Assembly (NCBI GenBank): GCA_951213105.1
Contig: OX578145.1
Coordinates: 11,724,707-11,788,706, forward strand
Origin: Amaurobius ferox
Lineage: Eukaryota; Arthropoda; Arachnida; Araneae; Amaurobiidae
DNA length: 64,000 nt
Direction of reading: 5' to 3'
In this document: one piece after another, positions 23,582-33,653 of the stretch
Layout of the letters: every line of letters begins with the position of its first letter
How positions within the stretch are numbered: the first letter of the stretch is position 1
The notes under the pieces: model-generated
The model's input: only the letters and a program-made list of their open reading frames with translations
Told to the model about the DNA's origin: nothing
Database searches by the model: none
Translations under genes and position numbers: made by a program

Positions 23582-23979
23582 CATATTATATGTGTGTAAT
23601 TATTATTTTAATTTTTATTTAATAAACAACTGAACCTATTTTGCTGATTTTTTTTTATATATATATATATTTTATGGGATAATTTGTACATTTTCTAAAA
23701 CTTTTGAAGCAATTTGTGAATTTTAACTTTGCTTAAAAAATGTTTGAAAAATGATGTCCCATAGGGTTCAATGTATTTCATTTTTTTAACCCGGGTTCAA
23801 TCCAAAACTAATTGGGTGATATTATTCATTTACATTTCATATGTCCCATAGACCGTTTCAACAACATGCTAAAATTTTATTTTGATAAAGTCTTTTAAGG
23901 CAGTTATCGTGCGAATGGGCAGACAGACAGAATGAACAAAGTCATAAACACTATTCAACTATGTTGTAAAGTGTTAAAA

Positions 23980-25306
23980 GAACAGTAGAGATCAACTACA
24001 GAACATACAGGACAATTTGGACAAAATTTAATTAGTTGGACTTTTAAACACAGAACAAAATAGCATTGTCAATGTGTGACGTAGAACTAGATTCATTAGC
24101 GACTACTGTTTGTAAAGGTACTTGAATTTATTACTGGAAGAAATCACAAAATCAAGGTATCAAGGATTCATTAGTGAGTTCTATTTGTAAAGGTATTTAC
24201 TTGATATTATTGCTGAAAGTAATTATGAAATCAAAGTACAAATTTTTAGTGACAATAGGGATCTATATCTCCATGTGAAAATGGGGCTACAAAAGACAAA
24301 TCACATCATTTAATTTGACATGTAAGCATTTTGTATGAAATGTTAAAATGTAGAGAATTTAAGTTAAATTTTATACCTAGTAAAAAAAAATTTCTGATGT
24401 TTTAATAAAACCATTATCTAAGGAGAAATTAACAATTTGTTTAAAAGGTTTTAAAATATTATAAATAAAAAGGGGATTTATTGTGACTTGTGATTAAATT
24501 TATAATAATGTTTTTGGACTTTAAATGTTTTATAATGTTGTTAGCATTAGTTAGATTTAATAACAGATGGCAGCACATTGCAGGCAAGTGAGAAATAATA
24601 GATTGTGTTCCAGTTTTAGAAGAAGAAAAACAGAAGTTCAGTAAGAGACAAAATGTAACATGGAACATGTTCATATTAGAGATATCATGTGATTTTATAT
24701 TGCCAATTGATTTTAATATGTTTCTGAGTTGGTTTTAATAAAGTTTTAGTTACCAAATGCTGTGGAATTTAATAATTAAAAGAATGGTGGGCACTACATA
24801 AACTGCCAAATATCTATCTGAAAAAGTGGGAATTGGTAGCTATGATTAATTTGTGTTAATTTTTGCTAATGAGAGATATTGCAAAAATCAGGTTTTAAAT
24901 ACGTATTTTCTAAATTCTAAAGCTACCTTGGAAAACATACACTTTTTGTTTATAAGCCATTATTAAGACTACTTAGAACAGAGAAGACTGAACAGTCTTA
25001 CATGACAAAGATCCTCCAGTGTAACATAAAAACATTTTTAACAAATACACATTCATTCCAAGAGCTACAAAATGTGTCTCGCAAAACTTGTTATATATCT
25101 TTTAAATCAGATAGAAAGGAATATGCTACAGAATATATTTTTTGTTCTACACAACTTAAAAATGTTCTGTGAAAATATAAAAGTGTAGTTGTTAATATAA
25201 TTCTTGGGAAAAGGAGGATTATCTGAATTATCCGTTTGATGCATGTCTCTCCTTTTCACATAATAGAAAATAATTACATAAAATTAAAAACCCAAGAAAT
25301 GCATAC
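23980..25306. other. Intronic sequence with a short tandem duplication
   Basis: No gene supported. A unit of about 75 bases is duplicated in tandem at 24092-24166 and 24168-24241 (attcattag, tttgtaaaggta, aaatcaa.gta landmarks). A segment at 24693-24768 (gttttaataaagttttagtt, then aaatgctgtggaat) recurs at 26475-26550. Confidence 0.5.
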
Positions 25307-25381
25307 CTTTTGCAGCGTATCATAACGTTGTACAGTTGCTTGAAACTCATTACGCACTCTTTCAGACTGCAAACGATGTTC
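25307..25381 (-). CDS. STX7/STX12: Syntaxin-7/12-like exon: end of Habc domain
   Basis: Minus-strand exon of 25 codons, phase 0 at both ends, between an acceptor (tatatag) at 25382 and a donor (gtatgc) at 25306. The peptide EHRLQSERVRNEFQATVQRY followed by DTLQK matches the last Habc helix of syntaxin 7/12 (family pattern ...LQ.ERL...F..AL..FQ..Q). The exon lies directly downstream of the 27-kb intron that holds the nested LTR cluster, so correct expression of the gene needs accurate splicing across that cluster. Confidence 0.85.
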
Positions 25382-27207
25382 CTATATATAGAGCAACAGG
25401 CAAAATTAACATACAGAACTGTATAATTCAGATAATTTTCAAATATGAACAAATAAATTCTTTTCAATACACAGTATAATCAGGGTCTGATTAATGTACA
25501 GCCCTGGGTCCTCACATTTTAAGGGGCCCCTAAAATTGTAAGTGATAAACTTAAGCAAAGATATATTTTTAATTCATTTAAAACTGGTAATATTAGTTTT
25601 TACTTTAAATTATGAAATATGCTAATAATTTTAAATATTATACATCCTTTAAAGTCATAATAAAAATTTTGGAAGTTTTCAGCATATGGAAAAGGGCCTT
25701 TGGGACTATGATCCCCCCCCCCCCCCCCAAATTTGTTACGTGTTGATGTTTTGCATTTGTTTGGTAGACCGTGAGTGTTTGGTGGGCCCAGAATAAACAC
25801 TACGCCCTGGGGCCCAGGGCCTAGTGTTTATTCTGGGCTTGATCAGGTATGCAGTAGTGTTTGGCTTGATCAGGTCCTGAGTACAAAAAGCTAAAAAGAT
25901 ATGAACATTTAGTATCATATCTTATCAGAATGCAGCAAATTTTCACATTATTAAATTTTCAGCTATCAACAATATGATAGTTTAACATAATTTCAACACA
26001 TTCTTTTTAATGCATTTTATGAAATTACTGCTAATCTGAAGAAACTTTTTACATAAATTACTATGTGTCTCAAAATTTTTGTATTTTATAATTTTTAAAT
26101 CACATCCTGTCATTAAATGACAGGAAATCTAATATATGCAAAATCAAATTTACGTATGATGTTCTAACAATCTTTCTGCCTCCAACAAGTTCTCAGTCGA
26201 TTTTCATATTTTTTTAAAACATTGACACAATATTTTTGGTTAAATCGAGAATGCATTAAAATTTTAATTATGACCATTTACTAAATTTATAGCTGTCACC
26301 AGTATGGTCTCTAATTCTTCTTGGGCAATATTTTCATTAATTTTATTTTTAAACTACAAATCTTGATCTGTCAGACTTGCTCAATACTTTTGCCTACATG
26401 GAAAATGTATTCAAATTTGTAGTATGCCATTTATTGAATCCACCTCTCCACAGTGTGTTCTCCAAGTCTACTGTGTGCTAATTGATTTTAATGTGTTCCC
26501 GAATTAGTTTTAATAAAGTTTTAGTTATCAAATGCTGTGGAATGCTGTTGATTTTCATGATATATTTTTTATTTTTTCACAGAAAGGTCTCGACTAGAAG
26601 ATTAGCCCAAATTGTTTGTTTAGCCCAATTAGCCCGAAATTTGAATTATGGCTATTGCGCCTACTATATCTATCCACAATAAGTTCTTGAAATCTACTTG
26701 GCCAATTTTAATTACTTTATTTTTAAACAAAAGGTATTGTCCTGCAGATTGTCCCAAAATTTTTGGCTAACTCAAGGATGCATTCAAATTTGAATGAGTA
26801 TTTATGAAAAATTACAGCATATTCTCAGAATCTACTAGATTGGTTTTCATAATTTTATTTTTAAATAAAAGAAATCTTTCATAAAAAAAGGTCTATATTT
26901 ATGACAGCATGTGCCTAAGCAAGCTATGTTGCAAGCTAGACTATTTAAAAATATAAACAGTATCAAAGGAAAAAGGAAGGATGAGTGTTGTAAATAAAAA
27001 AAATAAAAATAACAATTGAGGAATTACTAAATCACTTGCAGTGGTGAAATTTTTTGCAACGGATTCAGCTAGTATTTATTAAATTGAAAAGCATACAGTG
27101 GGGGGTACAATTGAAAGACATGGACATTCAGATGTTGTATAATGGAATAATATGAACTGCCTAAGAGCACAATTAAAAAAAAAATTGACAGAGAGGCACA
27201 ATTGAAT
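25382..27207. other. Intronic sequence with degenerate repeats
   Basis: No gene supported. Between about 26190 and 26880 a loosely conserved unit (ttttcatattttatttttaaa, aatttttgg, gaatgcattcaaattt, then cag.atctact) appears several times, an old degenerate tandem repeat. A homopolymer of 16 C lies at 25713-25728. Confidence 0.45.
25786..25838. repeat. Perfect 17-base inverted repeat, GC-rich centre
   Basis: Arms gcccagaataaacacta (25786-25802) and its exact complement (25822-25838) surround a 19-base spacer that is itself nearly palindromic (ccctggggcccaggg). Possibly the centre of an inverted duplication. Unlike the AT-rich surroundings it is GC-rich at the centre. Confidence 0.85.
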
Positions 27208-27212
27208 GATAT

Positions 27213-27645
27213 TGTTACGGCCTACGCACCGCTTCCAGTCCTTCGAGTTTTGCATAAGCAAAGGTGCTCTAATTTGACTACCGTGGCGCACGCAGTTCTA
27301 CGAAGCTCGAAGTGCCCGTGGTAACACCAGTATATTGGAGGCTCGAGACGGAGAAGAAAGGAGTCATCAGAGTTGTCATGGTCGTCGTAGTCGTAGTCGA
27401 AAGAATCACTGAGAGGACAAGGCATCGCATTCGGATGGAAAGGAAGACAGACGATCCGACCGTCTGTCTTCCTTTATAGTTGGAAAGAGTTTATAGTTGG
27501 AAAGAGCAATTGGACGCATGTATTATGCCGCAATTTGTAAAGGACAAAAGTCTTCAACAGATGTTTGTAAGTAGTTGGTCAACGAATAAATACAGTCCAC
27601 TCTAAGAATCATAGTCGTTCATTTCAAGGCAATCATGCCAAAACA
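27213..27645 (+). repeat. BEL 5' LTR
   Basis: 433 bases, TG...CA ends. A polyadenylation signal (aataaa) lies near 27585. A segment around 27465-27500 has a partial duplication (tatagttggaaagag twice) absent from the 3' LTR, which accounts for most of the length difference. A GTC/CGTCGTAGTC trinucleotide-like stretch lies near 27375-27405. Confidence 0.93.
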
Positions 27646-27766
27646 TGGTCCGTCGAGGAGCCGGAGCTTGACCTTTGGAAATCGTTTGGAATCGTGAGTT
27701 GGACCTAGTACTTGGATTTGAAAATCGTGTGGATGCTTTCGTTTGGATAGTAAGATAGCAGCAAGC

Positions 27767-29569
27767 ATGGCGAACGAAGAACTAATAACGCTCAATCATC
27801 GTCGAGGTGGAATAAAAACGGCAATAAAAAGACTGCAGACCTTCATCGTAGATGCCGAAGAAAGTGAAGATTTGGAACCAGTTGGGTTGCAAGTGAAAGT
27901 AGAAAAGGTACAGAAGTTGCTTGGTCAAGTAGAAGAGCTTCGCTTAGAGTATTATAAGTTCACGCCTGATGAAGATTTGGAGAGTGTTGAGGACCAACTA
28001 GCAGACATCGAAACAGACATTTCAAATATAGAGGTAAGCCTCAAACGTTTCTATATCTCATTGTCTAGTTTAAAAGATACCAATAACAGTTTTAAAGATT
28101 TGAAGAGTTCTGAAGTACATGTAAAGTTGCCTGAAATTCCTTTACCTAAATTTTCCCGTTATTACGAAGACTGGAATAACTTTAAATCCCAGTTTAATGC
28201 TTTAGTTACATCAAATGTTCAGATTTCGGAATCTCAGAAACTGTATTATTTGCAGTCATGTTTAATAGGAACGGCTAAGCAAATGCAAACGGTGGAAGAC
28301 ACATTTTCTTCCTTGTTTAAAGCCCTTGAAAATAGATATGATAACAAAAGATTAATAGTAAATACTCATGTAAATGAATTGCTATCCATTGAACAATTGC
28401 ATTTTGAATCCGCAAAAGATTTGCGATCATTAATTGATAAGTTACAGAAGCACTTAAGAGCACTAAAAACTATGCAATTAGAACTAGACAAGTTGAGCGA
28501 AATTATGTTAATTAATATTGTGCTGCAAAAAATAGATAAGGAATCAAGCAAGCAGTTTGAAATGACAATAGCCTCAACCGATTTAACGGATTGGAATACA
28601 TTTCTTAAATTTCTAGAAAAGAGATGCCAAATCTTAGAAAATATTCAAAGTAAAGCACCTCACTTCAAATCGAAAGTTCATTCTCCTCAAAGGGGTAAAA
28701 CTAGAAGCTTAGTAACAAAAGTCACAAACACTTCGACTTGTGTTATTTGTAAGAAACCACACGCAATTTTCAAATGCGAATCATTTCTCGCAGCCACTCC
28801 AGTGGAACGGTATGAGCTAATTAAGAAGCATTTCTTGTGTATAAATTGCCTTAGTAGTAATCATAAAGTTGCTTTATGTCAATCCCAGAATGTTTGTAAC
28901 AAGTGCAAATCAAAGCACAATTCACTTTTGCATCGTCCTACTGGGACTTTCAATGCGCGAGATACGCAAGGAATGGTGGTCAAAGAAACCCCAGAATCGT
29001 TTACGACAGATCGTAATGTAAATCGAGAAGATAGTATAGAAGTTACAAATACACTTTCGGCATGCCTCGCAACGACAAAGAAAACTGTTTTACTTTTGAC
29101 AGCAGTTTTATGGGTTCAGAATAGCTCTGGACAATTTGTAAAAGCAAAAGTAGTTTTAGATAATGGATCGCAATCAAATTTCGTAACGAATAAATTTGTT
29201 AATTACGCAGGATTAAGAAAGGAAAAAATAAACATTCCAGTTTCAAGTTTAGGTGGGATCACCACAACTATAAAATCGCAAACATTTGCTACCATAACAA
29301 ATGGTAATGGCTCATTTTCGGCCTCATTGAATTTTTTAGTTGCTCCGAAAATAACGGATATTGTTCCGGCAAAAAAGATAGACATACAAAATGTAAGAAT
29401 TCCTCCGCAATTTATGTTAGCAGATCCAAGTTTTGAAAAGCCATCAAAAATTAACATGCTGATTGGAGCAGAAATTTTCTTCGAAATTGTTAGAGGCGAA
29501 CAAATTTGCACTTCGTTAAAATCTCTCCTTTTTCAAAATACTGTTTTTGGGTATATTGCAAGTGGTTAC
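27767..29569 (+). pseudogene. BEL/Pao gag-protease region (interrupted)
   Basis: The start ATG is at 27767 (MANEELITLNHRRGGIK); the frame is open upstream but without another ATG. It encodes a gag region with an N-terminal helical part and the DUF1759-like segment (LPEIPLPKFSRYYEDWNNFK near 28130). Two Cys/His clusters follow (CVICKKPHAIFKC near 28740, CINCLSSNHKVALC and CNKCKSKHN near 28840-28920). An aspartic protease comes last, with active-site text VVLDNGSQSNFV near 29154 (DNGS where many BEL proteases have DxGS). The frame runs without a stop into the 5' LTR of the Gypsy element at 29570. Its pol continuation resumes at 40509. Confidence 0.9.
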
Positions 29570-30375
29570 TGTAAGGTTCTGCTGGGAAAAATATCCTGGA
29601 GACCTACATGCCAATGATCCCGCACTCTATGTGCGGTATAAGTTCGGGGAAAGGACCCCACACCAACGAAATATCTCCCAGACTTTGCACGGAGGTTGTA
29701 TCATGAATGTGTCAGCACAAGGGCTTAACGCCCAAAGAACGGCAGTGCGGGGACATAAACATGTCGATATAGGGACATGAGAAATGTTAATGTGTCACTT
29801 GTGGAGCTTAGGCTCAAAATTCGTAGTTCCTAAGAAGGCGCCACAGCCAGGGGCCAATGAACTTGATGGAATATATATACGGCGGACTTTATTGTTCGTC
29901 ATGATTCTCTCAGCGAGCAGCCACGACAAACGGTCGCATTTTTGATGCCCCGAGGGTTTCATCGTGATCCCTCTCGTCTCCGCAACATGTCTATTAAGAC
30001 TTTGAGCTAATGCAATTTCACTTAACATCCATTGTTAGGATGTGTCATCTTGGATCATTCGCCCATGATATTTTAGTCTGTAAAATTGTTTAACTGTTAA
30101 ATTTAAATAAATTCTTGTTATGTTTAAAATAAGTTTGCCGTGTCAGAATCCAAATATGTCTCCTGGTTCACTCACTGATTCTCACGGATCGCAACTCATG
30201 TGCAAAATCCGCTCGGGCAACGTTACTTTGTTGTAATTACGCATCGGTACGATTTTGGTCACCCCATCCTGAATATTTGGGGAGAGAGACCGACGGACAG
30301 CAATCGTGTTGAGATAATCGTTTTCAACGACGAACGAAACAGAGAATTGCAACAGAGTAGCATAAAGCATTTACA
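29570..30375 (+). repeat. Gypsy-type element 5' LTR
   Basis: 806 bases. Promoter-like signals are a ccaat box near 29853 and tatatata near 29872, about 30 bases before a possible transcript start. A polyadenylation-type aataaa lies near 30106. The 3' partner is 39400-40508. Confidence 0.92.
29853..29881 (+). promoter_or_regulatory. LTR promoter: CCAAT and TATA boxes
   Basis: gccaatga followed about 18 bases later by atatatata, in the U3-like part of the 5' LTR; the same text is present in the 3' LTR near 39683-39711. Confidence 0.55.
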
Positions 30376-30500
30376 ATGGTGGCAGTACGGTGAGATTCTA
30401 CGGAAAGTGGAACGGCACGGAGAAGGAATCTACCCGGCAGAAAGACCCATCGTCAGTACAGAAGGCAGAGCTGATCCTGGATCCCCCAGAAAGACACAAG

Positions 30501-30720
30501 GTTAGTGACCCTTTAACCCTACTACTCAGTGTTCTTTTTGCTAAGCGTGTGAGAGATCCAGTTAGGAATTGTTTTTATGTGGATCGCGAATATCGGGACG
30601 AAATTTTAGAAGCAATTTTAAGAGTTTTATTTTTCATTTTTATTTTATTCATTTATTTCGAAAGGTTAATTAAATTCACTGTATTAATGTATTTATATAT
30701 TGTTTTTTTTATTAACTTAG
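30501..30720 (+). other. Candidate leader intron of the Gypsy-type element
   Basis: The donor acaag|gttagt at 30500/30501 and the acceptor tttttttattaacttag| at 30720/30721 are strong in text. They bracket 220 T-rich bases just upstream of the gag ATG at 30746. Removal would shorten the leader without joining the upstream open frame (30200-30505) to gag, because a stop follows the junction. Inference from splice-site text only. Confidence 0.4.
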
Positions 30721-30745
30721 GCCTCTAAATTTAATTTATTTCAAC

Positions 30746-31709
30746 ATGGCGTTTTTACTGAGAGCAAGGAAAATAGATTTGTGTAAACTCGCTTCCGAGT
30801 TAGATTTGGCGGTGCCAGAGAATGCTAAGATGATAGAGATTAAAAGCATCATCTTAGCAAGCGAAAATTATGAAGAGGGGGAGGTCAAAGAACTGCTGAA
30901 CGGTATTACGGCAGAAAGAGTGGAATTAGAGCAACGAGAGCTCGCAGCTCAGGCGCAGGAGAGAGAGCTCGCAGCTCAGGCTCAGGAGAAGGAGCACGTA
31001 GCTCAGGCTCAGGAGAGAGAGAGGGATTTTAGACTGACCCTAGAACGGGAAAGGCTAAGGGCTGAAACGGAAGTGGAGCTGGAGCGTCTCCGTTTGCAGC
31101 ATACACCACAGAACGGTGGTTCGAGTCCCGCGGGAGGGACGGATATGGAAATTTCGCCCAGACGAAAATCTCTGGACAAAATGGTGAGGACGGTGAAACT
31201 TTTAACGGTGAAAGTGCCATCCAAATCAGAGGGATGGGCGTACTTTTTTAAAAGTTTACAGCGGTCGTTTGAGAGCGAGGAGATCCCGGATGATGCCCGA
31301 GGATCAATTCTGTTGAATTTACTGGGAGACAAAGCTGCGAACTTTGTAACGCATTTAGAGACGGAGCAGTTTAGGGATTTTGAGGAGATCAAGAAATTGG
31401 TTCTGGCTCATTTTCAACCGACTCCGCAGGCATGTTTACAGGATTTTAAGAGAACCCGGCGTAATGCGGATGAGAACTTTGTTCAGCTAGCCTCGAGACT
31501 GAGTGCTATGTGGGGACATTATTGTGAGGTCCGAAACGCGGAAGATGCGGAAACGATCAATCAATTGATTGTGTCTGACCGTATTTTTGAAACGCTAGAT
31601 GCGGAGACAGCGGCGCATGTCAGGATACGACAAGGAACTGGGTGGTTCAAGCCCCAGGAGTTGGCAAGAGAGTGCGATATGTTTTTCGCAGCCAAGGGAA
31701 AGTCGTATG
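30746..31709 (+). CDS. Gypsy-type Gag, N-terminal part (interrupted by Copia-A)
   Basis: The ATG at 30746 opens a frame starting MAFLLRARKIDLCKLASELD. Residues about 58-115 form a Gln/Ala/Glu/Arg-rich coiled coil with a repeated AQAQERE unit. A globular capsid-like part follows (SEGWAYFFKSLQRSFESEEI near residue 160, LLNLLGDKAANFVTHLE near 190, then a retrotransposon gag helix with AHFQPTPQACLQDFKRTRRN). The frame is cut at 31709 by the Copia-A LTR and resumes at 37557 in the same frame after its 5-base duplication. Gag forms the particle that packages element RNA. The resemblance is to Ty3/Gypsy gag of arthropods. Confidence 0.82.
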
Positions 31710-32562
31710 TGTCGGCGGCTATTGCTGTGTTAGCTGAGCGACTTGACTAGAAAAATTTGAAAGTCATTTGCAGATTTAGCAGTGTTTGGCCATATCCATA
31801 TCCGAAGTGCTGGTAAAGAAAACTTTGTAGCAGATGATACGCAGTAGTGATGTGTTTTCTCAAGAAAGCAAGCTCGTTAAACACAAACACAATTTATTTG
31901 TTGTGAGATCCATTGCATCAGATAAAGTTACAAAATAAAACACTGTAACATTCGTTGCAAAGCAAAACTATATACAATGAGCTAGCAAGCTCATGAAAAA
32001 GGTTTTTAACATAGTTTATGACTAGGCACACACTCTCAGTTACTATAACATCGGTAAGTAGAAAAACAGCTACTGTACCACACATGCCGTGTACGTTAAT
32101 GAAGCCACCATCATCAGGTCACACGTCATGGCTTTAGAAGTTAGACTACTCTCTACCGATCAAGGTCTGCCTTCCATACAAGGTCTTTCACCGTCGATCA
32201 CCGTCTGATCGATCTGACTATACGTCGAGTCTTAAGTCTGCATAACTACAAGATCTTAAACTCTGAAAAGTCTCCCACGTCTACTACATGGTCAGTCAAG
32301 GTCTGTAAAGTCTCTGAATAACTGAGAATGTGTCCTATCATATATACACTGTGATGGGTACGCTCCGGAACACAACCGTTGACGGCAGCGCCCTCACTAT
32401 ATGCAAATCAGAATGCGCGCGCGGCGAGATGGCGATTTGCATGAATGGCATGTTCTGTTCCCGTCACGAGTCGTTCACGAGAACGGTAGAACCATTCTAA
32501 AAATGTAAACACGTTCTCGCGATAACGAGAATCGCGACGAAAACAGAACCAAGTTTCCAACA
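31710..32562 (-). repeat. Copia-A 3' LTR
   Basis: 853 bases, nearly identical to 36699-37551. On the minus strand a TATA-like gtatatatga lies near 32338-32348 and a polyadenylation-type AATAAA near 31891-31896. Confidence 0.95.
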
Positions 32563-32579
32563 ATCGGCCCCCTCATGCA
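32563..32579 (-). promoter_or_regulatory. Copia-A polypurine tract
   Basis: Minus-strand text gcatgagggggccgat abuts the 3' LTR and is identical to the tract of Copia-B at 46868-46883. It primes plus-strand DNA synthesis. Confidence 0.85.
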
Positions 32580-32820
32580 AAACCCCAAATCTCGGCGCAC
32601 GTGCTATCAATCAATGAAATTATTCTAAAAAACATAACAGCAAAAATGTCAAGTTCTTTAGTATCCAGCAAAAACATAAAGTATATATATTACTTTTCAT
32701 GTTAAGCAAAAAAAAAATTTATCATTGAAAGAAAATTTTAGATATCATTGAAACACTAAGTTCCAAAAAATTTAATTTAAGTCAAAATTTAAGTTTCAAG
32801 AAATTTAAGTATGATAATTT

Positions 32821-33261
32821 AAATTTAACATTTAAGATTAAAAATTTTACTATAAATATCAAATTCAATTTGTGTAGAAAATTTTATGTATAATTATTAA
32901 ATTTAACATTTAAGATTAAAAAAATTTCACTATAAATATCAAATTCAATTATGTAGAAAATTTTATGTATAATTATTAAATTTAACATTTAAGATTAAAA
33001 AATTTCACTATAAATATCAAATTCAATTGTGTAGAAAATTTGATGTATAATTATTAAATTTAATATCTAAGATTAAAAAATTTACTATAAATATCAAATT
33101 CAATTTGTGTAGAAAATTTCATGTATAATTATTAAATTTAACATTTAAGATTAAAAATTTTACTATAAATATCAAATTCAATTATGTAGAAAATTTTATG
33201 TATAATTATTAAATTTAACATTTAAGATTAAAAATTTTACTATAAATATCAAATTCAATTA
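32821..33261. repeat. Minisatellite, six units of about 78 bp
   Basis: Six tandem copies start near 32821, 32898, 32978, 33056, 33134 and 33211 (aaatttaacatttaagatta, tactataaatatcaaattca, gtagaaaattttatgtataa landmarks). They lie in the 3' untranslated region of Copia-A. Copia-B has only AT-rich non-repeated sequence at the matching place. Confidence 0.92.
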
Positions 33262-33653
33262 TGGCTGTTCATTATCTCTGTCCAAGACCAGTATACATAA
33301 TTAATACTAATAGCAATGACACAGATAATGAAAGATTTTTTTTTTTCCTTTCTGTGTTGTATTCAAATTTAAATAAGTGGTTTGTCATCAATGAATCATA
33401 GCCAAGTGTATGATAACAAGGAGTAAACACACAAAATAATACACATAAGCATAACTGTCTTATGCGGGAATTGAAAACATGGATATATATATACATTCAG
33501 TGTAATGTGAAAAATTTTAGAAAGTTCATTGTAAACAATACACATATATATACTCTAGATACAATTATCTGCATCACAGAGGGAGGAGTAAATTATACGA
33601 TATCCTAACCATATTTTGTAAAAGAAAGAAAAAAAAATTTAGAAGTTACAAAT

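Larger units (their letters stand above)
22746..23979 (+). repeat. Interspersed repeat R1, copy 2 (split by a SINE)
   Basis: Same family as 14717-15995, in the same orientation: start near aacaagaaagatcaatcatg, cacgtgatc block at about 23173, aacccgggttcaatccaaaa near 23790, acagacagac near 23920, and the terminal hairpin with gttaaaa at about 23975. The left module is present once only. The SINE at 23197-23581 interrupts it with an 11-base target duplication. Confidence 0.7.

Noticed and set aside
27222..27425. Open frames inside the BEL LTRs (also 51028-51344)
   Set aside because: They are present in both LTRs, show no domain and follow from the GTC-rich composition of the LTR.
30200..30505. 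Upstream open frame in the Gypsy LTR and leader
   Set aside because: It lies mostly in the LTR, has no domain, and stops right after the candidate splice donor; its partner in the 3' LTR is broken by the SINE.
31009..31392. 127-codon minus-strand frame
   Set aside because: Shadow of the Gypsy-type gag on the plus strand.
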